Below, one piece after another: positions 27,740 to 37,418 of a stretch of 64,000 nucleotides of DNA. Where the stretch lies: the NCBI RefSeq assembly GCF_900185715.1, contig NZ_FYAS01000019.1:186001-250000 (forward strand). The letters run 5' to 3'. Within the stretch, counting starts at the first letter, position 1. The number at the start of each line of letters is the position of its first letter. The translations under genes were made by a program, and so were the position numbers. Origin of the DNA: Allobosea sp. CS1GBMeth4. GTDB lineage: Bacteria > Pseudomonadota > Alphaproteobacteria > Rhizobiales > Beijerinckiaceae. A model generated the notes under the pieces. It made no database searches. It worked only from the letters and a program-made list of their open reading frames with translations, and had not been told where the DNA came from.

Positions 27740-28597
27740 ATGAGCCGCATCGTCTACGTCAATGGCGCCTATCTCCCCGAGGAGGAGGCCAAGATCTCGA
27801 TCTTCGACCGCGGCTTCATCTTCGGCGACGGCATCTACGAAGTCTCGGCGGTGCTCGGCGGCAAGCTCGTCGACTGCGAGGCGCATCTCGCCAGGCTGGA
27901 GCGCTCGGCGGGAGAGCTCGGCCTCGCCCTGCCCTGGTCGAAGGCCGAACTGGTTGCGATCCACGAGGAGCTCATCGCCCGCAACGACCTGGACGAAGGC
28001 AGCATCTATCTGCAGGTGTCGCGCGGCGCCGCCGATCGCGACTTCGCCTTCCCCAAGGATGCGAAGCCGACCCTGGTCCTGTTCACGCAGGCGCGGCAGT
28101 TCGCCGACACGCCGCTGGCAAGGACTGGCATCAAGGTGGTCAGCACGCCCGATCTGCGCTGGGCCCGCCGCGACATCAAGAGCGTCAACCTGCTCGCTCC
28201 GGTGCTGGCCAAGCAGTTCGCGGCCGAAAGCGGCGCGCAGGAGGCCTGGATGGTCGAGGACGGCGTCGTCACCGAGGGCGCCTCGTCGACGGCCTGGATC
28301 GTCAAGGGCAAGACCCTGATCTCGCGCCCGCTCTCGCACAAGGTGCTGCCCGGCATCACCCGCAAGGCCGTGCTCGCCTTCCTGGCCGAGAGCGGGTTCT
28401 CCTTCGAGGAGCGCGAGTTCACGCTCGAGGAGGCGCTCGACGCCGAGGAAGCCTTCATCACCTCGGCGACCAGCCTGGTGATGCCGGTGACGACGATCGA
28501 CGGCCACAGCATCCACAACGGCGCGCCCGGCCCGGCGACGCTCCGGCTGCGCGAGATCTATCTGGAGTACGCCCGCAAGGGCGGCGTGCTGGGCTGA
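27740..28597 (+). CDS. dat: D-amino-acid transaminase (class IV PLP aminotransferase)
   Basis: 285-residue fold-type IV PLP enzyme. Hallmarks are IFDRGFIFGDGIYEV (22-36), YLQVSRGAADRDFAFP (90-105) and the PLP lysine K147 in RDIKSVNLL. E179 in VTEGASST would interact with the PLP ring nitrogen. YLQVSRG and the RxH-less N-terminal half fit D-alanine/D-amino acid transaminases better than branched-chain or aminodeoxychorismate enzymes. It interconverts D-amino acids and 2-oxo acids. The ATG is 154 bp after the CGNR gene with no strong ribosome site. Confidence 0.85.
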   Translation: MSRIVYVNGAYLPEEEAKISIFDRGFIFGDGIYEVSAVLGGKLVDCEAHLARLERSAGELGLALPWSKAELVAIHEELIARNDLDEGSIYLQVSRGAADRDFAFPKDAKPTLVLFTQARQFADTPLARTGIKVVSTPDLRWARRDIKSVNLLAPVLAKQFAAESGAQEAWMVEDGVVTEGASSTAWIVKGKTLISRPLSHKVLPGITRKAVLAFLAESGFSFEEREFTLEEALDAEEAFITSATSLVMPVTTIDGHSIHNGAPGPATLRLREIYLEYARKGGVLG

Positions 28598-28602
28598 ATG
28601 CG

Positions 28603-28700
28603 CGTCATGCTCGAGCTCGACCCGAGCACCTCAGGACAAGAACGCGCCCTATCCTGCGAGAGATTCTCGGGTCGCTGCTACGCCGCGCCCGAGAATGACG
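28603..28700. repeat. Palindromic repeat overlapping the 3' end of guaD
   Basis: Ends GCGTCATGCTCGAGCTCGACC and GCCCGAGAATGACG, with CCTGCGAGAGATTCTCGGGTC inside; same family as 39623 and 49221. Its last 23 bp contain the stop codon and final codons of the guanine deaminase gene. Confidence 0.75.
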
Positions 28701-30003
28701 GCAACTCCACCCGCTCTCCCATGACATAGGTCGCGACGACGTTGCGCTCGTCGCCGAGCGTGACCAGGACGAAGAGCTCCTCCGCCAGCTCGCGCACCGT
28801 CTCCAGCCGGTGCGCCATCGCCCGTGTCGCGGCGGGGTCGAGCACGACGATATCCGCCTCGCGCCCCGGCTCGAACGAGCCGATCAGGTGATCGAGGCCG
28901 AGCGCCGCGGCATTGCCCAGCGTGATCGCGTGCAGCGCCGCGAAGGCCGAGAGCGACTGGCCCTGCAACTGCAGGATCTTGTAGGCTTCCGCCATTGTGC
29001 GCAGCATCGAATAGGAGGTGCCACCGCCGATATCGGTCGCGACCGCGACCTTGACGCCCTCGTGCCGGGCGCGGGCCCAGTCGAACAAGCCCGAGCCGAG
29101 GAAGAGGTTGGAGGTCGGGCAGAAGACCGCGACCGCGCCATGCTCGGCGAAGGCGCGCCATTCGCGCTTCGTCATATGGATGCAGTGGCCGAGGAGGCTC
29201 CTGCAGCCGAGCAGCCCGTAATCCTCGTAGATGCCGGCATAGTCGGCGGCGTCCGGATAGAGCTCGCGGGCGAAGGCGATCTCGGCCCGGTTCTCGTTGA
29301 TATGGGTCTGGACGAAGCAGTCGGGATGCTCCTCGACCAGCCTCTGCGAAGCCGCCATCTGCTCCGGCGTCGAGGTCACGGCGAAGCGCGGCGTGATCGC
29401 GTAGAGCTGGCGGCCCTTGCCGTGCCAGCGGCCGATCAACGCCTTGCTGTCGGCGTAGCCGCTTTCGGCGGTGTCGGTCAGCGCCGGCGGGGCATTGCGG
29501 TCCATCATCACCTTGCCGGCGATCATTCGGGTGTTGCGCCGGTGCGATTCTGTGAAGAAGGCCTCGGCCGACCGCTTGTGCACGGAGCAATAAACCGCCG
29601 CCGTGGTCGTGCCGCTCGCCAGCAATTCGTCGAGCAGGAAGGCGGAGAGCTTCTCGGCATGGCCCTGCCGGGCAAGCTTCTGCTCTTCGACGAAGGTGTA
29701 TTTGTTGAGCCACTCCATCAATTGCGCGCCATAGGAGGCGATCACCTGCGTCTGCGGCATGTGGAGATGGGCGTCGATGAAGCCCGGCATGATCAGGTGC
29801 GGGCGATGATCGGCGATGACGGCGCCCGCCGGCAGCGTCGGCATGAGTTCCTTCGCCTCTCCGGCGGCGCGGATCAGGCCGCCTTCGATGACGAGCAGAC
29901 CGTCCTCGACATGGCGATGCGCGGCCTCGCCCGCCCGGTGTGGATCGTCGACGAACCAGAGAAGCCGGCCGCGCAGGGCCGATACCGCACCGTCTTTGCT
30001 CAA
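28678..30003 (-). CDS. guaD: Guanine deaminase
   Basis: 441-residue zinc amidohydrolase converting guanine to xanthine. Metal ligands are visible: His79 and His81 in PGFIDAHLHMPQ, a His in VQTHINEN, a His in LGHCIHMT and an Asp in ATDIGGGTSYSM. PGFIDAHLHMPQTQVIASYG and VFCPTSNLFLGSGLF are typical of bacterial GuaD. A TTG start (30003) is used because no ATG or GTG precedes the conserved N-terminus. The last eight codons and the stop lie inside a palindromic repeat. It is divergent from xdhA, whose product oxidises xanthine, so the two act in sequence. Confidence 0.93.
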   Translation of the reverse strand: MSKDGAVSALRGRLLWFVDDPHRAGEAAHRHVEDGLLVIEGGLIRAAGEAKELMPTLPAGAVIADHRPHLIMPGFIDAHLHMPQTQVIASYGAQLMEWLNKYTFVEEQKLARQGHAEKLSAFLLDELLASGTTTAAVYCSVHKRSAEAFFTESHRRNTRMIAGKVMMDRNAPPALTDTAESGYADSKALIGRWHGKGRQLYAITPRFAVTSTPEQMAASQRLVEEHPDCFVQTHINENRAEIAFARELYPDAADYAGIYEDYGLLGCRSLLGHCIHMTKREWRAFAEHGAVAVFCPTSNLFLGSGLFDWARARHEGVKVAVATDIGGGTSYSMLRTMAEAYKILQLQGQSLSAFAALHAITLGNAAALGLDHLIGSFEPGREADIVVLDPAATRAMAHRLETVRELAEELFVLVTLGDERNVVATYVMGERVELPSFSGAA

Positions 30004-30120
30004 GGCTCGCCGCTCCGGCTCAAATCGCGATCATATCTGCACCAAATGAAAGCTTCCGGCCAAGCCGCGAACGTGCCTAATCTCAGGGCATGAACCCGAT
30101 TTGCGAGCGGCAGTGCCGCG

Positions 30121-31596
30121 ATGCGTGAGAACGTGCGTTTCCTGCTCGGTGACGAGCTGGTCGAGATCGCATCCTGCGATCCGACCCGCACCGTGCTCGA
30201 CTGGCTGCGGCTGGACCGGCGCCGCACCGGCACCAAGGAGGGCTGCGCCGAGGGCGATTGCGGCGCCTGCACGATCGTCGTCGGCCGGCTCGACGGCGGC
30301 CGGCTGCGCTATGAGGCGATCAACGCCTGCATCCGCTTCCTGCCGACGCTGGACGGCTGCCATGTGCTGACGGTCGAGCATCTCAGGGGTTCCGACGGAG
30401 CGCTCCACCCGGTGCAGCAGGCAATGGTCGACTGCCACGGCTCGCAATGCGGCTTCTGCACGCCCGGCTTCGTGATGTCGCTGCTGGCGCTCTGGCTGAA
30501 CGAGAGGTCCCTTTCGGTCCAGCGCATCGAGGACGCCCTCGCCGGCAATCTCTGCCGCTGTACGGGATATCAGCCGATCATCGCCGCCGCGCAGCGCATG
30601 AATGCCGCCGGGCGCGAGCAGAACCGCTTCGTCGCCGCGATGCCGACGATCACCGCCCGGCTGAAGGCGCTCGCGGACGAGGAGACGATCGCGATCGGGA
30701 ATGGCGAGCGCCATTTCTACGCTCCCGCCACGGTCGAGGCGCTGGCCGAGCTCGTCAGCGCCCAGCCGCAGGCGACGCTTGTCGCCGGGGCGACCGATGT
30801 CGGGCTCTGGGTCACGAAGGGCATGCGCCGACTCGATTCGGTGATTTCTCTCGGCCGGATCGACGCATTGCGCGAGATCTCCGACGAGGGCGATCATCTG
30901 CGCCTCGGCGCGATGGCGAACCAGATCGCCGTGCGCGCGGCGCTCGCCGGCATCTCGCCGCAGCTCGACGAGATGATGCGCCGTTTCGGCGGCGAGCAGG
31001 TGCGCAATGCCGGCACGATCGGCGGCAATATCGCCAATGGCTCGCCGATCGGCGACCTGCCGCCAGCGCTGATCGCGCTCGGCGCGACGCTGGTGCTGCG
31101 CAAGGGCAACGAGCGCCGGGAGCTCCCGCTCGAAGCCTTCTTCCTCGACTACCGCAAACAGGACCGGCGGCCGGGCGAATTCGTCGAGGCTGTGCTGGTG
31201 CCGAAGCTGCAGGCGGGCGCACTCTACCATATCTCGAAGATCTCGAAGCGCTTCGACGAGGATATCTCCGCGGTGTGCGGAGCCTTCCATCTGCGACTGG
31301 ACGAGACCGGCCGCGTCAGCGATGCCCGGCTCGCCTATGGCGGCATGGCCGGCATCCCGAAGCGGGCGAAGGCAGCGGAAGCGGCCCTGCTCGGCCGTTC
31401 GTGGGACAACGCCGCGGCCGCAGCCGCCTGCGCCGCGCTGGCCGAGGATTTCACGCCGCTGACCGACATGCGCGCCTCGGCCGCCTACCGGCTCAAGGTC
31501 GCCGGCAACCTGCTGCGTCGCTTCCTGATCGAGACGACTGCTCCCCGGACCGCGACCCGTGTCGCTGGCCTGCTGGCGGAGGCCGGCCATGGCTGA
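30121..31596 (+). CDS. xdhA: Xanthine dehydrogenase small subunit (Fe-S/FAD), XdhA
   Basis: 491-residue subunit. The N-terminal [2Fe-2S] domain has C42, C47, C50 (GCAEGDCGAC) and C70. The second cluster domain has C110, C113 (CGFC) and C145, C147 (CRC). The FAD domain (about 190-360) shows LVAGATDVGLWVTKGMR and NAGTIGGNIANGSPIGDLPPAL, typical of XDH flavin domains. It passes electrons from the Mo subunit XdhB to NAD+. The stop overlaps the xdhB start by 8 bp. It is the first gene of xdhABC. Confidence 0.95.
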   Translation: MRENVRFLLGDELVEIASCDPTRTVLDWLRLDRRRTGTKEGCAEGDCGACTIVVGRLDGGRLRYEAINACIRFLPTLDGCHVLTVEHLRGSDGALHPVQQAMVDCHGSQCGFCTPGFVMSLLALWLNERSLSVQRIEDALAGNLCRCTGYQPIIAAAQRMNAAGREQNRFVAAMPTITARLKALADEETIAIGNGERHFYAPATVEALAELVSAQPQATLVAGATDVGLWVTKGMRRLDSVISLGRIDALREISDEGDHLRLGAMANQIAVRAALAGISPQLDEMMRRFGGEQVRNAGTIGGNIANGSPIGDLPPALIALGATLVLRKGNERRELPLEAFFLDYRKQDRRPGEFVEAVLVPKLQAGALYHISKISKRFDEDISAVCGAFHLRLDETGRVSDARLAYGGMAGIPKRAKAAEAALLGRSWDNAAAAAACAALAEDFTPLTDMRASAAYRLKVAGNLLRRFLIETTAPRTATRVAGLLAEAGHG

Positions 31597-33937
31597 CGCG
31601 CGCAAACGGCTCGACGCCTTTGAATCCCGGCCGATCGTCGGCTCGCCGCTGACGCATGATTCCGCCGAGAAGCATGTCGCCGGCGAAGCCCTCTACATCG
31701 ACGACATCGCCGGGCCGGCGGGTCTCGCCCATGCCTGCCTCGGCCTCTCGACCATCGCGCATGGCAATCTGCTCTCGCTCGACCTCTCGGCCGTCGAGGC
31801 AGCGCCGGGCGTGCTCGCTGTCGTGACGGCCGCCGACATTCCCGGCGAGAACGACATCTCCTCGACGCATCGGCACGACGAGCCGGTGTTCGCGACGACG
31901 GAGATCCTGCATCACGGCCAGCCGCTCTTCGCGGTCGTCGCCGAGAGCCGCGAGCAGGCCCGCCACGCCGCGACGCTGGCGAGGGCGACCTGTGACGAAG
32001 GGCCTCCCCTGCTCGACGTCGCCGCTGCGCGTGCCGCCGGCTCCGATCTCGTCACTGAGCCGCTGAAGCTGGAGCGCGGCGACATCGCGGCCGCCCTCGC
32101 GGCGAGCCCGCGCCGGCTGAAGGGATCGATGGCGATCGGCGGCCAGGATCATTTCTATCTGGAGGGCCAGATCTCGCTCGCCATCCCCGGCGAGGACCAG
32201 GACATGCTGGTGCTGTGCTCGACCCAGCATCCGAGCGAAGTCCAGCACATGGTTGCCCAGGTCCTCGGCGTCGGCGCGCACGCGGTCACCATCGAGGTCC
32301 GGCGCATGGGCGGCGGCTTCGGCGGCAAGGAGACGCAGGCGAACCTCTTCGCCTGCGTCGCGGCGCTCGCCGCCCGCAAGCTGAAGCGGCCGGTGAAGCT
32401 GCGGCCCGATCGCGATGACGACATGATCGTCACCGGCAAGCGTCATGATTTCGTCGTCGACTACGAGATCGGCTTCGACGACGAGGGCCGCATCCACGCG
32501 GTCGATGCCGTCTATGCCGCGCGCTGCGGCTGGAACGCCGACCTCTCCGGCCCGGTCACCGACCGCGCTTTGTTCCATATGGACAATTGCTATTTCTATC
32601 CGGCGGTGCGGGCCCGTTCGGAGCCCCTGCGCACGCATACGGTCTCGAACACAGCCTTCCGCGGCTTCGGTGGGCCGCAGGGCATGGTCGGGGCCGAGCG
32701 CCTGATCGAGGAGGTCGCCTACGCCACCGGCCTCGACCCGCTCGATGTGAGGAAGCGCAATCTCTATGGCGGCGAAGGCCGCACGGTCACGCCCTATCAT
32801 CAGCCGGTCGAGGACATGATCGCCGCCGAGGTGATCGACGATCTCGAGCACTCCTGCGATTACCGCGCCCGTCAGGCGGCGATCCGTGCGTTCAACCGCG
32901 AGAGCCCCGTCGTCAAGCGCGGCATCGCGCTGACGCCGGTCAAGTTCGGCATCTCCTTCACCGCCACCTGGTACAATCAGGCCGGCGCGCTGGTGCATGT
33001 CTATACCGACGGCACGGTGGCGCTGAACCATGGCGGCACTGAAATGGGCCAGGGGCTCCACCAGAAGGTGGCCCAGGTCGTGGCCCAGGCCTTCGGCATC
33101 GGCCTCGACCAGATCAGGATCACCGCGACGACGACCGGCAAGGTGCCGAACACTTCGGCCACGGCCGCCTCCTCCGGCTCCGACCTCAACGGCATGGCGG
33201 CGCTCGACGCCTGCGAGACGATCAAGGCAAGGCTCGCCGCCTTCGCCGCCGAGCATTGGCAGGAAAAGCCGGAAGCGATCGCCTTTCTGCCCGGACACGT
33301 GCAGGTCGGCGCGCGCGAGATCGGCTTCGCCGATTTGGCCAGGGCAGCCTATATGGCCCGCGTCCAGCTCTCCGCGACCGGCTTCTATGCAACGCCGAAG
33401 ATCCATTGGGACCGCAAGGCAGGCAAAGGCCACCCGTTCTACTATTTCGCCTATGGCGCCGCCGCCGCCGAGGTCGCGGTCGACACGCTGACCGGCGAAT
33501 ACAGGGTCGAACGCGTCGATATCCTGCACGATTGCGGCAACTCGCTGAACCCGGCGATCGACAAGGGCCAGATCGAGGGCGGCTTCCTGCAGGGCATGGG
33601 CTGGCTCACCACCGAGGAACTGGTCTGGGACGAGAAGGGCAGGCTCAAGACCCATGCGCCCTCGACCTACAAGATCCCGGTCGCCTCCGACCGGCCGCGC
33701 ATCTTCAACGTCGCGCTGCTGGAGAACGCCCCCAATCGCGAGCACACCATCCATCGCTCCAAGGCGGTGGGCGAGCCGCCGCTGATGCTGGCGATCAGCG
33801 TTCTGCACGCGCTCTCGGACGCCGTCGCCAGCGTCGGCGATCACCGCTTCTGCCCGAGGCTCGACGCGCCGGCGACGCCGGAGCGGGTGCTCGACGCGGT
33901 CGAGCGGGTGCGGGCGCTGGCGGAGGCGGCGCGATGA
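31589..33937 (+). CDS. xdhB: Xanthine dehydrogenase molybdenum subunit, XdhB
   Basis: 782-residue catalytic subunit oxidising hypoxanthine and xanthine at the molybdopterin site. Cofactor motifs are GGQDHFYLEGQ, RRMGGGFGGKETQ and FRGFGGPQGM. The active-site glutamate is in KAVGEPPLMLAISV near the C-terminus. HGGTEMGQGLHQK and TSATAASSGSDLNG are also conserved. Length and motif order match bacterial XdhB. The ATG at 31589 lies within the end of xdhA, and the stop overlaps xdhC (ATGA). Confidence 0.95.
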   Translation: MADARKRLDAFESRPIVGSPLTHDSAEKHVAGEALYIDDIAGPAGLAHACLGLSTIAHGNLLSLDLSAVEAAPGVLAVVTAADIPGENDISSTHRHDEPVFATTEILHHGQPLFAVVAESREQARHAATLARATCDEGPPLLDVAAARAAGSDLVTEPLKLERGDIAAALAASPRRLKGSMAIGGQDHFYLEGQISLAIPGEDQDMLVLCSTQHPSEVQHMVAQVLGVGAHAVTIEVRRMGGGFGGKETQANLFACVAALAARKLKRPVKLRPDRDDDMIVTGKRHDFVVDYEIGFDDEGRIHAVDAVYAARCGWNADLSGPVTDRALFHMDNCYFYPAVRARSEPLRTHTVSNTAFRGFGGPQGMVGAERLIEEVAYATGLDPLDVRKRNLYGGEGRTVTPYHQPVEDMIAAEVIDDLEHSCDYRARQAAIRAFNRESPVVKRGIALTPVKFGISFTATWYNQAGALVHVYTDGTVALNHGGTEMGQGLHQKVAQVVAQAFGIGLDQIRITATTTGKVPNTSATAASSGSDLNGMAALDACETIKARLAAFAAEHWQEKPEAIAFLPGHVQVGAREIGFADLARAAYMARVQLSATGFYATPKIHWDRKAGKGHPFYYFAYGAAAAEVAVDTLTGEYRVERVDILHDCGNSLNPAIDKGQIEGGFLQGMGWLTTEELVWDEKGRLKTHAPSTYKIPVASDRPRIFNVALLENAPNREHTIHRSKAVGEPPLMLAISVLHALSDAVASVGDHRFCPRLDAPATPERVLDAVERVRALAEAAR

Positions 33938-34779
33938 CGCTCGCCGACTTCCTCGCCGCCAACCTGAAAGACGGCGCCGTCATCGTCCGCATCGCCGATG
34001 TGCAGGGCTCGACCCCGCGCGAGGCCGGCGCGACCATGATCGTCAGCGCCCGCGGCAGCGCCGGCACGATCGGCGGCGGCCAGCTCGAATTCCACTGCCT
34101 CGATCTCGCCCGCATCCTCCTCGACAGCGGCGGGCCGCAACAGGTCGCCGACATCCTGCTCGGCCCGCAGATGGGGCAATGCTGCGGCGGGCGCGTGCGG
34201 GTCGCGATGGAGAGGGCGACCGCAAGGCACCTGGGGACGCTCAGGCAGGACGAGGCAAAGGCCGCAGCCGAGCGGCCGCAGGTGCTGATCTTCGGCGCCG
34301 GCCATACCGGCAAGGCGCTGGCGTGCAGCCTCGCCCTGCTGCCCATCGCGGTGACTGTGATCGACGACCGGCCAGGCCAGTTCGCCGACGTGCCGGAGGC
34401 AATCACCTGCCTGCATCTCGACGACTCTGAAACCGCGATCGCCGCAGCCCGAGCCGGCTCGGCCTTCGTCGTCCTGACCCACAGCCACGCCCTCGATTAC
34501 CGCCTCGCCGAGGCGGCGCTGCTGCGGGGCGACGCTGCCTATGTCGGCATGATCGGCTCGGGCACCAAGCGCGCACGGTTCGAGGCCAGCTTCCGCCGCC
34601 GCCATCCCGGCAGCGACGCCTTGAGGCATCTCACCTGCCCGATCGGCGGATCGGATGTGCATGACAAGCGTCCCGCGGTGATCGCCGCCTTGACGAGTGC
34701 CGAGTTGGTGCGTTGCTTGCTTGGCAGGAAGGCCAGCAAACGCGCGAGGACACCGAACCGTCATGACGCAGCCGCCTGA
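33934..34779 (+). CDS. xdhC: XdhC molybdenum-cofactor sulfuration/insertion chaperone
   Basis: 281-residue XdhC-family protein that binds molybdenum cofactor, promotes its sulfuration and inserts it into XdhB. The N-terminal XdhC/CoxI domain has GSTPREAGATMIVS, GTIGGGQLEF and QCCGGRV. The C-terminal Rossmann-like domain has VLIFGAGHTGKALA, VLTHSHALDYRLAEAAL and YVGMIGSGTKRARF. It is translationally coupled to xdhB, and its 3' end overlaps the next ATPase gene by 17 bp in another frame, physically tying the enzyme genes to the transporter genes. Confidence 0.93.
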   Translation: MTLADFLAANLKDGAVIVRIADVQGSTPREAGATMIVSARGSAGTIGGGQLEFHCLDLARILLDSGGPQQVADILLGPQMGQCCGGRVRVAMERATARHLGTLRQDEAKAAAERPQVLIFGAGHTGKALACSLALLPIAVTVIDDRPGQFADVPEAITCLHLDDSETAIAAARAGSAFVVLTHSHALDYRLAEAALLRGDAAYVGMIGSGTKRARFEASFRRRHPGSDALRHLTCPIGGSDVHDKRPAVIAALTSAELVRCLLGRKASKRARTPNRHDAAA

Positions 34780-36322
34780 TCAGACGGCGCCTTCGCGCCT
34801 GGCGCTCGCGCATGTCTCGAAGAGCTTTCCCGGGGTAAGAGCTAATCACGACATCAGCCTGTCCGTCCGCCCCGGCGAGATCCATGCCCTGCTCGGGGAG
34901 AACGGCGCCGGCAAGTCGACTCTGGTCAAGATCATCTACGGCGTGCAGCGTGCCGACGAGGGCGAGATCCGCTTCGACGGCCGGCCGGTGGAGATCGCCT
35001 CGCCCAAGGCGGCGCGCCAGCTCGGCATCGGCATGGTCTTCCAGCATTTCTCGCTGTTCGACGGCATGACCGTGCTGGAGAACATCGCGCTCGGGCTGGA
35101 CGAGACGGTGCCCGCCGATGAGCTGAAGGCGCGGATCAGGACGATCCTCGACAGCTATTCGCTGCCGCTCGACCCGGATCGCGAGGTGCACACGCTCTCG
35201 GTCGGCGAGCGCCAGCGCATCGAGATCGTGCGCTGCCTGCTGCAGAAGCCGAAGCTGCTGATCATGGACGAGCCGACCTCGGTTCTGACGCCGCAGGAAG
35301 TCGAGCGCCTGTTCGGGACCCTGCGCCAGATCGCCGGCCAAGGCTGCTCGATCCTGTACATCAGCCACAAGCTGCACGAGATCAAGGCCTTGTGCGAGAC
35401 CGCGACCATCCTGCGCGGCGGCAAGGTCGTCGCGACGTGCGACCCGCGCGTCGAGACGACGCGACGCATGGCCGAATTGATGATCGGCGCCGAATTGAAG
35501 AGCATCGAGCGGCCGGCCGGCGGCGGCGGGGTCGGTCCTGCCCGGCTCAGCGTCGAACGCCTCGACATGCCGGGCGAGCCGCCCTTCGGCACCAGCCTGA
35601 AGGGCGTCACCTTCTCTGCCCAGGCCGGCGAAATCCTCGGCGTCGCCGGCGTCGCCGGCAACGGGCAGGCCGAGTTGCTGATGGCGCTCTCGGGCGAGCA
35701 TACTGCGGGCCGTGCCGATGCGATCAGGCTCGACGGCCGGCCGATCGGTCTCGCCGACGCCGGCGCACGCCGCGCCGCCGGCCTCGCCTGCGTGCCCGAA
35801 GAGCGCAACGGCCACGCCGCCGTGCCCGATTTCTCGCTCGCCGACAACGTCGTGCTGACCGCGCGCCATCGCCTGCCCCTCGCCCCGTCCGGGCTGATCC
35901 GCCAGGGGCCGGTCGAGCGCTATGCGGGCGAGGTCATCGCCCGCTTCGATGTCCGCACCACCGGCCCCGCGGCGCTGGCCGGCTCGCTCTCGGGCGGCAA
36001 TCTGCAGAAATTCATCATGGGCCGCGAGATCGGGCAGAAACCCGAGGTGCTGGTTGTGGCGCAGCCGACCTGGGGCGTCGATGCCGGCGCCGCCGCGGCG
36101 ATCCGGCAGGCCCTCGTCGATCTCGCCGCGCAGGGCTCGGCCGTCGTGGTGATCTCGCAGGACCTCGACGAGCTGCTCGAACTGTCGGATCGGCTTTGCG
36201 TGATCAACGAAGGCAGGCTCTCGGCGGCGCGGCCCGTCGCATCGCTGACGCTCGACGAGATCGGCCTGATGATGGGCGGTATCCACGGCGAGAGCTCCGG
36301 GGCGGAGCCGGCGCATGCTTGA
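34763..36322 (+). CDS. BMP-type purine/nucleoside ABC transporter ATPase (double cassette)
   Basis: 519-residue double ATPase of the sugar/nucleoside class (RbsA/YufO-like). The first cassette has Walker A GENGAGKST (45-53), signature LSVGERQRIEIVR and Walker B LLIMDEPTSVLTP. The second has the degenerate P-loop GVAGNGQAE (about 294-302), signature LSGGNLQKFIMGRE and VVAQPTWGVDAGAA, as usual in this family. The ATG at 34763 is chosen because it starts the conserved part. Overlaps with xdhC (17 bp) and the next permease (8 bp) show one operon, so purine bases or nucleosides are the likely cargo. Confidence 0.92.
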   Translation: MTQPPDQTAPSRLALAHVSKSFPGVRANHDISLSVRPGEIHALLGENGAGKSTLVKIIYGVQRADEGEIRFDGRPVEIASPKAARQLGIGMVFQHFSLFDGMTVLENIALGLDETVPADELKARIRTILDSYSLPLDPDREVHTLSVGERQRIEIVRCLLQKPKLLIMDEPTSVLTPQEVERLFGTLRQIAGQGCSILYISHKLHEIKALCETATILRGGKVVATCDPRVETTRRMAELMIGAELKSIERPAGGGGVGPARLSVERLDMPGEPPFGTSLKGVTFSAQAGEILGVAGVAGNGQAELLMALSGEHTAGRADAIRLDGRPIGLADAGARRAAGLACVPEERNGHAAVPDFSLADNVVLTARHRLPLAPSGLIRQGPVERYAGEVIARFDVRTTGPAALAGSLSGGNLQKFIMGREIGQKPEVLVVAQPTWGVDAGAAAAIRQALVDLAAQGSAVVVISQDLDELLELSDRLCVINEGRLSAARPVASLTLDEIGLMMGGIHGESSGAEPAHA

Positions 36323-37379
36323 GTGGCGGCGCCGGCGCGAGCCCAGCCGGGCGATGCTCTATCTGAGCCCGCTGATCGCGATCGGACTCACCATGGCGAC
36401 GGGCGTGCTGGTCTTCGGCGCGATCGGCTATGACGGCCTTCGCGCCGTCGCGGCGATCTTCGTGGCGCCGCTGATCGAGCCGCAGCGCTGGCCCGATCTC
36501 GGCGTCAAGGCCGCGCCGCTGATCATGATCGCGCTCGGCCTCGCCATCGGCTTCCGCGCCAATGTCTGGAACATCGGCGCCGAAGGGCAATATGTGATCG
36601 GCGCGATCGCCGGCACCGGCGTCGCACTCCTGACCCACGACATGACCGGCTGGTGGATCCTGCCGGCCATGGCGCTCGCCGGCATTCTCGGCGGCGCTGC
36701 CTGGGCGGCGATCCCTGCCCTGCTGAAGGTCAGGCTGCAGGTCAGCGAGATCCTGACCAGCCTGATGCTGACCTATGTCGCGGTACAGTTCCTGTACTAC
36801 CTCGTGCGCGGCCCGTGGAAGGACCCGGACGGCTTCAACTTCCCGCAGACCCGGATGTTCAGCGCCGACCAGACCCTGCCGGCGGTCGCCGAAGGCTCGC
36901 TCGTCCATCTAGGCGTGCCGCTCGCGGTCCTGCTCGCGCTCGTCGCCTGGTTCGTCATGAGCAAGACCGTCGCCGGCTACGCCGTGCGCGTCGTCGGCCG
37001 CGCGCCGGCGGCCGCACGCCATGGCGGCTTCGATGCCGACCGCGTCACCTGGGCGACCCTACTCGCCGGAGGCGGCCTCGCCGGCCTTGCCGGCCTGTTC
37101 GAGGCGGCCGGCCCATTCGGCCAGCTCACGCCGCAATTCCCGGTCGGCTACGGCTTCACCGCGATCATCGTCGCCTTTCTCGGCCGGCTCTCGCCCCCCG
37201 GCATCGTCTTCGGCGCGCTGGTGCTGGCCGTGACCTATGTCGGCGGCGAGATCGCCCAGAGCACGGTGCGCCTGCCCTCGGCCGCGACCGGCATGTTCCA
37301 GGCACTGCTGCTGTTCTTCCTGCTCGCGACCGATGTGCTGGTGCGCTGGCGGCTGGTCTTCAGAGCGAGGCCGGCATGA
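36315..37379 (+). CDS. BMP-type purine/nucleoside ABC transporter permease 1
   Basis: 354-residue BPD_transp_2 permease with about nine hydrophobic helices. LGLAIGFRANVWNIGAEGQYVIGAIAG is diagnostic for the YufP/NupP-type permeases of BMP transporters. LKVRLQVSEILTSLMLTYVAVQFLYYLVRGPW and VGYGFTAIIVAFLGRLSPPGIV are further landmarks. It overlaps the ATPase gene by 8 bp and pairs with the permease downstream, from which it is separated by a 147-bp repeat. Confidence 0.93.
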   Translation: MLEWRRRREPSRAMLYLSPLIAIGLTMATGVLVFGAIGYDGLRAVAAIFVAPLIEPQRWPDLGVKAAPLIMIALGLAIGFRANVWNIGAEGQYVIGAIAGTGVALLTHDMTGWWILPAMALAGILGGAAWAAIPALLKVRLQVSEILTSLMLTYVAVQFLYYLVRGPWKDPDGFNFPQTRMFSADQTLPAVAEGSLVHLGVPLAVLLALVAWFVMSKTVAGYAVRVVGRAPAAARHGGFDADRVTWATLLAGGGLAGLAGLFEAAGPFGQLTPQFPVGYGFTAIIVAFLGRLSPPGIVFGALVLAVTYVGGEIAQSTVRLPSAATGMFQALLLFFLLATDVLVRWRLVFRARPA

Positions 37380-37418
37380 ACGAACGGCCTACAGTGCTTC
37401 TCGGATCGCGCGACAAGC

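Noticed and set aside
30050..30055. AAGCTT in the guaD-xdhA spacer as a third copy of the shared operator
   Set aside because: The flanks (AATGA and CCGGC) lack the TTTy/sAAA arms; a single HindIII site is expected by chance. The one at about 21776 lies inside a coding region.
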